A stretch of DNA of 64,000 nucleotides, taken from assembly GCF_009602425.1 (NCBI RefSeq), contig NW_022259725.1:323767-387766 (forward strand), in the 5' to 3' direction. The notes beneath the pieces were generated by a model, which worked only from the letters and a program-made list of their open reading frames with translations, was not told the DNA's origin and did no database searches. This DNA is from Actinia tenebrosa (Eukaryota; Cnidaria; Anthozoa; Actiniaria; Actiniidae). Positions 11,601-22,108 of this stretch are shown piece after piece. Every line of letters starts with the position of its first letter. Position 1 is the stretch's first letter. A program made the position numbers and the translations under genes.

Positions 11601-12469
11601 TATGTACCTTGGATCGACTCCGTCACAAACCTAATGTATTATTCGTTAGGTCCGTTCTATTGTATATCAATTTGGGGTCTTTTGTAGTTTCTTTCGATTT
11701 TTTTTTACGTAAACTGTTTGGTACCGGAAAAGGAGTCGACAAATTGACAGCATTTTAATGTACGAAAGCAATTGTTTTTATTTTCCTCCATCGACATTAT
11801 TAATCAACAAAAAATATACACAAATAATACTAGTAAAACCACAGATATTTGGAAGAAATATCAATTTAACGAGTATAATTTTGTGGCTCTGCGGCTTCTG
11901 ATAACTTCAGTAAACTTCATACGCAGTTTGATTAACATTCGACCCGTCCTCATATCACGAAACAACTCTTTTCCTACGAATCCTAAATACTCCATCATTT
12001 TATAATTCCATTATTGAATAAGTCATGAATAAGAGAAAAAGGATTAAGTCTTAAAAACAAGTATTCAGGGGATTAAAAATTAAGTTATAAATTATTCGAT
12101 TTCCGACATTCGATAAGCGAGACTACTAAACATGCAGAAGTCGAGGCGAGATGATTTTGCAAGAAATGATTTTGTAAGCTTTTTGTTTGTGCTTACCTTA
12201 CGTCGAAGTAGTGTAAAACTCACATTACAAGAATAACAAACCATTTCGGCACTCGGAATGTTATAGGAATAACTATTCGATAGATTTGAAGTCGTTGAGG
12301 GGAACGGACGGGTATTTGGTGAAGTAAATGGTGGCTGTTGTTGTGGTCGAAACGATCCGCTCGCTCTATTCGCTCCGCTTTGGTTACTTGTGTTATAATG
12401 ATAGTTCAGGATCGACTCAATGTACTCTCTGTTGTCTCTCAGCTCTCCGTTTAAGCCACCAGCACCCAT
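8698..12469 (-). CDS. RNF34/RFFL-like E3 ubiquitin ligase, 4 coding exons
   Basis: Minus-strand exons 12197-12469, 10108-10485, 9583-9760 and 8698-8876 give 335 residues, phases consistent. Domains in order: a FYVE-like zinc finger split by intron 1 ([10 protein letters not shown] at about 76-85, then [14 protein letters not shown] and SCPNCLTC); a SAP-like domain ([14 protein letters not shown], about 141-169); a second SAP-like segment ([20 protein letters not shown]); and a C-terminal C3HC4 RING ([20 protein letters not shown], then CPICRQ, about 287-323). This is the architecture of vertebrate RNF34 and rififylin, which ubiquitinate caspases, p53-pathway and endosomal targets. The ATG at 12467-12469 gives MGAGG, like the MGTGA stretch of RNF34; an in-frame TAG lies upstream near 12541. 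The N-terminal palmitoylated Cys pair of vertebrate forms is not present from this start. Confidence 0.92.
9952..10028. other. Low-quality gap in G/C homopolymers
   Basis: A run of G, scattered Ns and a run of C. It sits between inverted flanks (AGGCTCTCTAG at about 9943 and CTAGAGAGCCT at about 10028), in RNF34-like intron 2. A hairpin with homopolymer arms probably defeated sequencing. Confidence 0.6.
10614..10893. mobile_element. Possible MITE with 15-bp imperfect TIRs
   Basis: ACTTATAGTCCACTC at the left end is mirrored by GTGTGAACTATAAGT at the right, enclosing about 280 bp without coding sequence. It lies in intron 1 of the RNF34-like gene. Confidence 0.45.
10897..10995. repeat. 99-bp long hairpin
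   Basis: Arms of about 40 bp: AAATCGCACGATCTTCTCGT continues to AATTAATAGA, and the complement follows after a loop of about 20 bp. It directly abuts the TIR element on its left, in RNF34-like intron 1. Confidence 0.7.
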
Positions 12470-15367
12470 ATCAAGTGCTGTGAAGACACGGAAATCTAGA
12501 GACACGTTTTCGCATTCCCGGTTGCTAAAACCGAATGAGGTCTACCTCTGTGACACAAGTAGTGACTGGACTGGTACTAGTCTCGCTCCTCTCTGTTCAC
12601 GTCACAGCAAATTCTAATATTCTGTGAGTCTTTTCATATATTTTTCAAATATTGGGCGTTTTTCCTCGTCTTAAAACAGGACAAAATATATCATTACTAT
12701 TGTAAAAACGATGATTTTCTCAGATGTTATTGTTAAAGAAAGGTATTATACTCAATAAATTGACACCTGGAATAAATAAGAAAACATATGAGCAGAAGTC
12801 TTCTGACAAACTGTCTGGAATACATTGGGAAACAAATTATGGTGTAAAAAATAATTGAAATGGTTCATATAGATCAAGAAAATATAATCAAGAACAGGAA
12901 TAACACTTAAAGAATGGCATGTCAAATGAAACACTCCAGGGCATAGCCTCCCATTTTCTCCTGCCAAGAATCGCCAACAAGGGAGACTCTACAAGTAGGG
13001 AATAAGATTGATCCATAACAAGTGCAATCTACCATTTTAATTCTGCTACGAAACACATATACATGTTTCATCTTTAGAGTTTCTGGCCATATTCACAGGT
13101 TTAGTGAAATGTCTTTTGGAAAGGGGTGGCAGTTGCTATATGCCTTTGGGATGGATTTTTTTATAATACACCAATACAATGACTGGACATTATGAAGGTG
13201 TAGTTAAAGAATTGAGAGATAAGTTTTAAATGAAAAAGGGACTGAAAACTCAAAATGAAATAATTAAGAAAGCAAAGACTGTGAAAAAATAGTTGCTTTA
13301 TCATAATTAATTTTTTTCAAAAAGCTTAGCTTGGATTTTGAGGAGTTGGATATCAAAGGATGAAGCTTTGTAATTGGCTGAAGAAAAATTGAGTGCATGA
13401 CGTCTGAATATGAGCCTCAATTTAACAAAACTCAAATCAGCTACACATGGCAGGATGTTCTTGGAACCTGGTTAATGATATAGTGCCATCTGTTCTGATT
13501 CCCATCAAACTTTACAAGCAAAAGACTAAGTACATGTAAGCAAGATTTACTGTTAGCTGCATGTTGATTATGTTAGCCACTTCAAGGGTTTTCTCTGTTG
13601 ATCTCCAGTTTTCCAACCTTTGCAAAAATCAACATTTCCATATGATTTCAAATCGAATAAGAATAAGGAGAAAATTCAACTGCTAAATCTTTAGTGTATT
13701 TATCTAATGTATTTTAATCATTTAGACATTTTCATGCAGCTGATTTCAATTGTCTATGTATAAGGCTGATTTACACTCACTACTTGAAAATCAAAATTAA
13801 AAAAAATCTTAAAACTATATTAATTTGTAAAAAGTATGAATAAATCATAGACAACAGTAATGAAGATAATTTGAAAAGAAATAATGGGTACTTGAATTTC
13901 TAAAAACAATAAAAAAAATGAAAGAAAAAATTGAAGCCAATTATGATTACACGTGACAGCAACTGCCATAAATCATTAAAATGAAAAACTGCTACTAAAC
14001 GTGTTGTGCTTTATTAAATATAATTGATTCTGGTTCCAAAATGAAAGATAAACAAATGAAAGATAAACAAGATATATTGTAGCAAATTTTTGCCACTTTT
14101 TTTTTGAAAATGATTGGTAGATTCTAATGGTTCTGAGATAAAAATTTTTTACGTTTCTTGAAAATTTTTGGTTAAAATGCATTGCAACATACTGAAGATT
14201 GTGCATTTTGAAATTATTTGCCTAAAATCGTATTGTCTGGGATCTGTGAGTCTGTCTAGTGTGTAAATTATGTTGTAAACTTTAAAACATTATTGATCGA
14301 TACATGGGAGTTTTACATTTAACATTTGAGCCCCTGACGATCTCAATAACTTAACAGATACAATGCAGAATACGTATGATTTGGGAAGAAACTACACACA
14401 AGTGATGGCAATCTTAAAAGTATTGGGGTTTTTACAATGCCCACACATTCTGCAGTCCCTAATTAAAAGGTTGGGAATTGAAGTAGGATGAAGTTATTGG
14501 GTGCACACCATTAGTGAGAGAGAGTGAGAGAAAATCCTAGAGCACTCATGTGATAAAGCAGCCATATGGTGTACCAAACGATAGAAATTTCCTTCATAGA
14601 TTTTGTATAAAAATAGAGCTCAATTCCCCGAGGATAGAAAATGTATTGTTTTTGGTTCACCCACATGGCTGCTGTGACGTCACGTGAAGACACTCAATAC
14701 CATAGAGAACTAAGAACTCTAATGTGTGTGTGCACGTGTGGTGGTGGTGACAGTGGTAAACATAAAGCCTGGACATGATGTCAGGTCACAGTGGACCAAC
14801 CAGTGTCACCAGTCAAGTAGACCTGCCTAAGGCCAGTGTAAATTTTTTCCCGCTGTTATTTTGAGCCCTAGTTGTTTTTTTTGGAATCTTTTAGAGGGTA
14901 TAAGAGGAGTACCCAAGCTGAACTGTACTGTAGTCACATGTAAAAACAAGACTTATTAAAGCAACATTATCAATGACAGTTGGTGTACTTGTAAGAGTTG
15001 AGGCCATAAACAAATAAATTTTACTTTAGACAAAAAAATACTAACACCATGTCTCCTTAATGCGATGTTTAATAACTGTACAAAACCAAGAGATTTCCAG
15101 ACCTGCAGTCAACATTCTCTCTGAACAAGTTAATTAAATTTGTTATTCTTGCATTCTTTCATATGAAGTAAAATCCTAGAAACAAGATGTCATCCATGGA
15201 TACTGACACAAAGCTTGTCAGCTGAAAAATGTACAATTATTGAGTAAAATCATCTAGTTGCTCAGCCAGGAATCCTGAAGTTGAAGAAACTGGTCAAAAG
15301 AAATGGTAAACCTGTGTTATCTGGTTTTCTCCTTATTAATATTAAAGTCCTGGGATAGTTATTGTCT
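12470..15367. other. Spacer between RNF34-like and UQCR10
   Basis: About 2.9 kb, AT-rich, with no convincing exon on either strand. It holds the RNF34-like promoter side (near 12470-12620), a partial SINE (about 13550-13650) and a possible foldback at 14557-14673 (AGCAGCCATATGG against CCACATGGCTGCT). Confidence 0.4.
13550..13650 (+). repeat. tRNA-derived SINE, copy 4 (partial)
   Basis: The fragment GTTTTCTCTGTTGATCTCCA, then TTTTCCAACCTTTGCAAAAA and TCAACATTTCC, matches the body of the other SINE copies. The head is not clear. Confidence 0.4.
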
Positions 15368-16612
15368 TCATAAGTCATCTCCTCCTTCTTGGATATACTT
15401 TGGCTTGACATGCTTCCATAGTTTCTACATATAAACATAATTATAAAATATTTAATTATTTACAATTTGATATTAGCACCTTCTTATATGATCAAAAACG
15501 TTACGCGCTTATTATATTTTGGCCACCCCTTGGGGATCCTTGATATCCTTGGGATTTGTTTTTATGGGCAGACAAAAAACTTTCAAAGACCCTGGATAAA
15601 GAGCATAAAATGCATGACAAATTCCCCTCCCCCAGGGGATAAAAAGCCAGAACAGGATACCATTTATTTGCAGAAATAACATGCAAATGTGTCCATGATT
15701 TACACACATCTTGCACCAATTTTTACGCAACATTAACAATCATGGTACCAACATGGTACCTACTACAATATACCAACTGCAAACCAAGCTTGACATACAA
15801 AATATGATATCAAATGGCAGGGGGAAAACTTCATACAGGATTTTGAAAGCAATATCCGGCTGACCAAAGTCAAGCAAATCCCCTGGGTATATCCCTGGGA
15901 TCTAGTGTATTTCCAAAACTAAACAAAGCCCCAAACCCAAAGGGGCCAAAACGAATACCAGGACTACACCAATTGCCACATGTTCCCAGGGGTTCTGCAG
16001 GGGTGTTCTGGGGGTCAACCCATGGGAAAGAATGATAAGTGCATTATCAGGGACCNTCTGGGGGTCAACCCATGGGAAAGAATGATAAGTGCATTATCAG
16101 GGACCACAGAGACAGGGGAACTGGGGGAGCTGTAGCACCCCCCCCCCCCCCACTTTACCTTTTCCCATACTAGTCTCTTATATTTCCCAATCTAAGCCCC
16201 CCACTTTTTAGGGTGGTCCCTGGTACTTGATTATACATGCTTTACAATCATTACAGGTTGAATTGTTAGTATGGTGTAGACACTAAGGATGGGTTGATTA
16301 ATATGATACTAGTTTAAATGCATACATAACACTGATAATTATACACCAGATACCTGTGAATGGTACATACGTACCTTCCAGACATATCTATATCATATTT
16401 ATTAATCCTTTTTTATAACAATATGCATTATAATATTAATATATTATTAAAACATGCAGTTATGTGCTTACCCCTTGGTTCATTCTTTCCCAAACTCGAT
16501 CCAATCCTTCATCAAATACTCTTTCAAAAACAACAGCTCCGACCACAATAGTCAAGAGAAAGGTAGAACTTCTTCTAAATAACGCATTATAAGCTTGTCT
16601 GGCGAGTCCCAT
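15368..16612 (-). CDS. UQCR10: UQCR10, cytochrome bc1 complex subunit 9, 2 exons
   Basis: Minus-strand exons 16472-16612 (ATG at 16610-16612) and 15368-15424 (TGA at 15368-15370) encode 65 residues. The N-terminal part ALFRRSSTFLLTIVVGAVVF aligns with the single membrane helix of human UQCR10 (LFRRTSTFALTIIVG). The second exon gives KLWKHVKPKY, matching the human KLWKHIKHKY. It is a small inner-membrane subunit of respiratory complex III next to cytochrome c1. Length fits the family (about 63 aa). The intron of about 1 kb holds an older interspersed sequence and a duplicated assembly join at 16007-16105. The gene is divergent from DCTPP1 with 304 bp between start codons. Confidence 0.93.
16007..16105. 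other. 49-bp exact duplication around a single N (probable mis-join)
   Basis: TCTGGGGGTCAACCCATGGG through TCAGGGACC occurs at 16007-16055 and again at 16057-16105, separated by one N at 16056. This is what two overlapping contig ends joined without merging would look like. It lies in the UQCR10 intron and does not affect coding. Confidence 0.85.
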
Positions 16613-16676
16613 GATGATTTATCTATATAATCGTACAAAAAAATGAGACCAATTTACTCCAACCGGCAAAAAAAAT

Positions 16677-16688
16677 CCAAGATGGCGC
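16677..16688 (+). promoter_or_regulatory. YY1-type site
   Basis: CCAAGATGGCGC matches the YY1 core (AAGATGGCGGC). It lies 65 bp upstream of the UQCR10 ATG, so it could overlap a transcription start. Confidence 0.6.
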
Positions 16689-16700
16689 AATAAAACAAAC

Positions 16701-16712
16701 TGCGCATGCGCA
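16701..16712. promoter_or_regulatory. NRF-1 palindrome
   Basis: TGCGCATGCGCA is the canonical NRF-1 binding palindrome, placed between the two divergent genes. NRF-1 is the classic activator of respiratory-chain genes, which fits UQCR10. Confidence 0.75.
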
Positions 16713-16916
16713 TTACTCCCAATGCTTACTGGGATATCTAGCCTCGGCGTCAAACTATTACGTCATCTTCCCGCCAAGTTTAATTGGAATCGATTTCAAA
16801 TGACAAGGAGCCCATATAAATACTATAGGTCATTTTAAAACTGTTAGTTTCGTGTCTTATTTCAAAACTCTTGGCTCTATAGGCTGGTTAGCAGTTGTGA
16901 TACACACTCTAAACTT

Positions 16917-18832
16917 ATGGCAGAAAATACGAGAGAAGAATTTCGCTTCACGGACGAGCTCTCGCTCGAGAAAATGTAAGAGTTGATATTTTTCAAACGC
17001 TGAAATGTGGCAAGATATATCTACCTGTATCATTCCTTTACCATTGAAATCACAAAAATTCTCTAGGACTGGGGGATACTGAGAAAAACATTGGTTTGAA
17101 TGATGAATATTAAGGCCAGACCACGACTACTTTAATATTTCAGAAAGTATTTGGAATGGACACGTGAAAAACAGCTTCACCTCCCTCATGTTTTCAATGG
17201 CAGAAGTATCAGGGGAGGGGTGGATAAGCTGACTCTTTGTCCACTATGTTTGGGAAGCGTCCCCTCAAAATTCATTATATATTTTATTAATATAAATTTT
17301 ATATACCATTGAATTAAATGATAAATGGGTGCCACAACGTCAGTCAAAAGGATTTCAAATGTGCCAAGTTTTGATAAATATGTATTGTCATTGAATTGAT
17401 TGCAGCCGTCAATTGCAAGCCAACTTTGCAAAGGAAAGAGACTGGGATAAATTCCACAAGCCTAGAAATTTACTATTAGCCATGGTATGAACATTGCGTA
17501 CCACACTTTTCATTGCTACGCATTGATTGAGACAACAGTCGCGACAGGGAAATTGGGCAATACGCTTCCATCAATCAAATAAATTGATTGGTACCTTAAT
17601 ATTTTCTGATTGGCGGCAGTGTATTGCCCTATTTCCCTGTTGCAACTGTTGTCTCGATCAGCGTGTAGCAGTGAAAAGAGTGGTAAGATGAGTTAACTAA
17701 TAATTACTGAAATATTTTATGGTAGGTAGTATAGAAGAGATGGAATACCCTACTTGCTACAAGCAAAGTAATAACAAACAAGAAAAGCAAAAGTAGAGGA
17801 GGGAGGGGTCTTAAATGGTTGTTAAGGAAATGCATCTGGTGTAACTAATGATTTTGGACCAGCACTGTTTTCTCTAACTCCCCAGTTGAAAACACAGCAT
17901 GCATAGATTGTGCTAGGAAATTTTAAATTCAGGTCATGGGATTTTTCCTGGGATTAATATTTTGCTACATGAAAAGAGCTTACACAGGCTACTGATTGAT
18001 AAATGATATTAAAAAGCAGGTCTTGGTATTTTATTTTAGGTTGGTGAAGTTGGTGAGCTTGCAGAACTGTTGTAAGTTTTTATTTTCTTTTACCAAAATT
18101 ATACTACCAACCAGTATTAGAGTGCATCTGAAAGACAAAAGTTAAAATACCAGAAAAGGTGGAATGTAGATGTCACATGAACATAACAAGTGTTGTGTTG
18201 GCTTGCTCCAATTCTTTTTTTTTTTTTGCAGTCAATGGAAAAATGAAGTTGATGAAGGATTACCTGGTAAGAATTTTCTGTCAAACTTTTAGTGCCAGAA
18301 GAAAATAATGAGTATAAGCTGCATTGATTTGCATCAGTGTGTATGAAGCATAAATAATTGGAGAATTCTAGTACAGTGTTATAAAGTATATAACTAACAT
18401 GTCTGATAGTCCTTAGCTTCATGAGACTAAAAGAGGTCTTTGATAATCCATAACGAGTTTGTTAATCTTGAAATTGTCTGAATTTTGATGGCTGCATGCT
18501 AACATACGTTTCTGACTTCAAGTATATAAAATTTCCCATTCAATGGTATGGAAGGAAAGCTAGGGAATACCTGAGGAGTGACCAAAAGCTAACTGACATG
18601 TAATTCCATGTCATATTATCCTACAGACTGGTCAGGACAGGAAAAGAAACATCTAGGACAAGAACTAAGTGATGTGCTGATATATCTAGTTAGGCTTGCT
18701 GAGAAATGCCATGTTGATCTTCCAAAAGAAGTACTAGCCAAAATATCTTTGAATGAGCAGAAATATCCAGCGGATATGGTAAGAGGATCATCAAAGAAGT
18801 ATACAGAGTACAAGCAAAAGGGGAAGAGCTAG
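16917..18832 (+). CDS. DCTPP1: DCTPP1, dCTP pyrophosphatase 1, 5 exons
   Basis: Exons 16917-16975, 17406-17484, 18040-18071, 18232-18266 and 18627-18832 (TAG) give 136 residues, phases consistent. It is an all-alpha NTP pyrophosphatase (MazG-like). ERDWDKFHKPRNLLLAM is followed by the metal-binding GEVGELAEL and QELSDVLIYL segments (E-x-x-E and E-x-x-D ligands), as in human DCTPP1. The C-terminus LNEQKYPADMVRGSSKKY matches the family end. The enzyme hydrolyses dCTP and modified dCTP to dCMP and pyrophosphate, sanitising the nucleotide pool. It is shorter than the human protein, mostly by lacking its long tail. Confidence 0.94.
17499..17685. mobile_element. Foldback MITE in DCTPP1 intron 2
   Basis: Terminal inverted repeats of about 60 bp (left GACAACAGTCGCGACAGGGA region, right its complement TCCCTGTTGCAACTGTTGTC) enclose a short centre. 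TA occurs at both outer edges (17499-17500 and 17684-17685), compatible with a TA target site. Confidence 0.7.
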
Positions 18833-19879
18833 TTTTAAGAACTTAAAATATAATTTTTCATGTTGTCGTTTTTTTCCGAACCTTGGATTTAAGTCTCTCC
18901 ATTTGAATACAGGTTCACTCTGCATTTTCATAATTTTTAATTTGGATCAACTACACTCCCCAAACAAACTGACAGAACAAAGGATGAGAACCGAAATCCA
19001 AGCAATGTTCGAAAAATGAAGGTGGACCAACATTGTCCCATGTCTTGTTCTAATGATTTCTAACCCTCTATACTACATACCACTAACCAGAATTATTCTT
19101 TATTTATTGTTCCTATTTATCACACTGTTTTCTTTGACAATTTTATGATCGATGGAATCTGTTAGCGATGGAGTCATGTTTCTATGGCAAAAACAAGTTA
19201 AAAGGGATTTGTTTCCAAAGGAACTATGCTGTCACTGTTATTTGCCTCTCCCTGAGTACCGTTTCAAACTCACTTCCACCCCCCATGCGTACAAGACAAG
19301 GCAAAAACCCAACTGGATGAGTCTAAGATAAGCAGTCTAAGGGAACAACATTAAATTTACATGTTTATGCTTTGGAAATTTTTAAAACTCTGTTGGAATT
19401 TTAGTATGAAATTTTAAACAGTCTTATTTTGAAAGTTCTCTTAAGTAATGTTAAAACTTATAATTTAAAAAAATGTAGGCTTTGTTGCACAGCTTTCATT
19501 TTATTATATTTTAATTGATATTTAATTTTGTAATGTTATGTTACAATGTAAATCATCAACAACACACTCCCAGAAACATAATTTAGAAAGTTTTGTGTTT
19601 AAATATTTTATTGAAGTTAAATTTGTGAAATGATATTTACATATGGCTTTTATTTCTTGTCATTTTTTCAAGGGATCTTGCTCTAAGTACCCTTATTCAA
19701 TAGAGCTTTTAAGTTGTGACATATTTTTGGGTCCAACTGCTCAGAAGAAACACTAAAGTCAGGCAAAGTATGTTTCCAATGATTCAACCTCCATCAAAGA
19801 CAATTAAAACTTTAAACAAGTCACAAAAAAGAAAAATCTTCATAAAATAACATTTACTGTTATTAATCTCTCATTCTGA

Positions 19880-20165
19880 TTGGTTGGAAGCACATGCTTT
19901 ATGAGCACACAGCAAGCGCGCGCAATTTCAGTCGCACAATTTCTATCTAAAATAATGGTAATTATAATTTGTATTTTGTAAAAGAAATAAAAAACTGCTG
20001 TGCTGTGTGGAGTTATAAAGCACTTGGGGATTGGCAGAACACTCAAGAAGTGTCCAGAAGCACTCCGCTAGGCGTTGCTTCTCCTAACACTTCTCTCGTG
20101 TTCTGCCAGCCCCACATGCTTTATAATTGCACATAGCACGTGTGCACATTTCCTATTTCTTTATC
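19880..20165. mobile_element. Inverted-repeat element related to 32040-32200
   Basis: The core hairpin 20013-20126 has arms of about 50 bp (TTATAAAGCACTTGGGGATT, then GGCAGAACAC; mirrored by GTGTTCTGCCAGCCCCACAT, then GCTTTATAA). A diverged relative in a BCR/ABR intron (about 32040-32200) shares ATAAAGCAAGCGAGGATTGG, CAGAA and GGAGAAGCA words. Confidence 0.6.
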
Positions 20166-20256
20166 ATAGAACTGATTTTTGTTTTGGACCCAGAAATCGT
20201 TTTTTTATATGAGTAACNTCGCACTTGAAAGCTCTATAGACAAATTTGGCTAACAA

Positions 20257-20361
20257 AATGTTTTACCCAATTCAAATCTACTGGGAATACTTTTCTTTGT
20301 CAATTATATTTACATGTCAATGAAACACAGATCCAATAGAATTTGAATTGGGTAAAACATT
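20257..20361. repeat. Inverted repeat just 3' of TIMM22
   Basis: AATGTTTTACCCAATTCAAA (20257-) is mirrored by TTTGAATTGGGTAAAACATT (ending 20361), with arms of about 25 bp around a loop of roughly 55 bp. It starts 21 bp downstream of the TIMM22 stop, so it should fall in the 3' UTR. Confidence 0.7.
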
Positions 20362-20382
20362 AAAATTATGTTTACTTTACTA

Positions 20383-22108
20383 TCATCTTAAAAAGTAATC
20401 AATAAGTGTTGAAAATGCTGCGAATCCTGCAGCACCAAAAAGAGCTGCTTTGCCTCCAGCTGAAAGAAAGATTCCAAGTGTTAAGTTCTAAGCCTCTAAT
20501 TTATGAACCAAGGGAAAGGTATGGTTAAAGGTAAACAGGTTCTACACAAATGATCAAAATGATAATACTCCTTTTTACAGTTCCATTCAGTGACCAAGAA
20601 TAATAGTTCCAAGCCAAGGCTGGAGTTGTCATACATGATAAAATCGTAGTTTTGCTATGTGCGGAAACTTCAAAACAATGGACTACTTCGATGATAGGGG
20701 GCCATCTTGCCAGGGGGGCAAAACAAAACAGATAAGAAAAAAAACCAGTTTTGTGTGTTTGTCTTTCTTTTATGGGTAAAGGTGATCGATGAACCATCTT
20801 AATCTTTGGATGTATTCTCTTGTGGTGAGCTGTTTTTTTTTTCAATTGATACTTAAAAATATCAATTGACGTCATTACTGTAATAAAACTTTATTTCCCC
20901 CCCTGGATGCCCCGTAATGCAGTGTGAGCCAAGATGGCCACCATATTGTAGAAGTAGTCCATTAACCAACTTTATTTATCATAATTATATAGCACATATT
21001 ATTGAACTGGTATCATTTATCTTGGTAAATAGTTCCAGAGGTTCTAAAATGTTCATTTTGGATAGGTTTAGGCAAATGCTGGAGGCAGCATTCTGGCAAA
21101 CCAGAGTACACCAGTGTGAGAATAAAATTAATAACCTCTGGGACTATCATGAACATTGATAAAAACAAGTTAAGGTCAAAGCATTTATAGATCTGTGTAA
21201 ATCTACTTACCTCTAAGCCCAATCAGTCCTCCTGTGATTCCTCCAGAAAGTGTGCCATTCTTCCAGTCTGATTTACCTCTATACTATAATTTGGGGGGGA
21301 AAATCATATCTTTTACAATGATTACTACACTTCTCAGTGGTGGCTAAATAAATTTTAGGCAAAGTTAAAATCGAAACTGCTTGACAACGGTTTCATGCAT
21401 GTATACACTCGGCATAACTAAGATTGGTAGAAAAACAAACCTCCTCTTTCAAGGTCCTAGGGACAGGACTGGTTTATAACCTATAAACCATGCATTTATA
21501 TACTCACACTTTCAACTAAACATTCTGTTCCAGAAAACATCAATCCAACAACTGCAAAATTCTTTCCATATGATGAAGCTCTAGCTCTCATATCCTTGAG
21601 TATAGCTTTAGCTGATTGGTCAGCTACCCCCGTCATAGGGTTGGGCATGGACGAGTCCATGCCAGCTGTGAAAAGGCCAAATACTATACCAAGGCCATAT
21701 CCTACAATAAAACAAAATTTGATTTGCTAGGACTACAAGTATTAACTGATTAACACGTGACCAGTAAATGTGACCCATCAAGAGCTATTTGGCCAGACAT
21801 TTTCATTTAAAATGCCCATCATTTAACGACAAAAATACTTCACCTAACGTATGGTTTCGCGTCGAGACGCGCCAACATACAAACTTACCAGCCACTCCAG
21901 CAAGTGCAGATTTGAAGGCACAGTTTTCAAACACTCTTTCAACCATTAATTCCTGTGGCGTGCGAGAAGCTTGAGGCAAACCTAGGGATGGTACTATTGG
22001 AGCCCTTTGTCTTCTTGCTTCTTCGATAGTTGGGATAATAGTACTCATGCGTAAATTCCCTATCGGTCCTGGAACAGGAGCTTGCCTTCTTTCTTCGTGG
22101 TCCGCCAT
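20383..22108 (-). CDS. TIMM22: TIMM22, mitochondrial carrier translocase channel, 4 exons
   Basis: Minus-strand exons 21889-22108, 21508-21701, 21211-21283 and 20383-20459 (TGA at 20383-20385) encode 187 residues, phases consistent. A polar N-terminus is followed by FENCAFKSALAGVAGYGLG, then GIVFGLFTAGMDSS, KNFAVVGLMFSGTECLVES, YRGKSDWKNGTLSGGITGG and FAAFSTLIDYFLR. These match human TIMM22 (ESCAFKAALACVGG, IVGAMFSCTECLIESYRG, AFSAAIDYYLR). The Gly-rich Tim17/22/23 helices form the inner-membrane channel that inserts carrier proteins. The ATG at 22106-22108 (AAAATGGCGG context) is the start; the frame upstream has no ATG. The gene is head-to-head with BCR/ABR. Confidence 0.95.

Larger units (their letters stand above)
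16613..16916. promoter_or_regulatory. Bidirectional promoter, UQCR10 / DCTPP1
   Basis: The 304 bp between two divergent start codons. It contains a YY1-type word CCAAGATGGCGC at 16677-16688 and a perfect NRF-1 palindrome TGCGCATGCGCA at 16701-16712. There is no clear TATA box near the NRF-1 site. The arrangement is typical of broad, TATA-less promoters of nuclear genes for mitochondrial proteins. Confidence 0.75.
18833..20382. other. Spacer between convergent DCTPP1 and TIMM22
   Basis: No exon found. It contains an inverted-repeat element at about 19880-20165, a TIMM22 3'-side hairpin at 20257-20361 and a single N near 20218. Confidence 0.4.

Noticed and set aside
12470-12505. Longer N-terminus for the RNF34-like protein starting at 12505
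   Set aside because: That codon is GTG; the first ATG is at 12467-12469.
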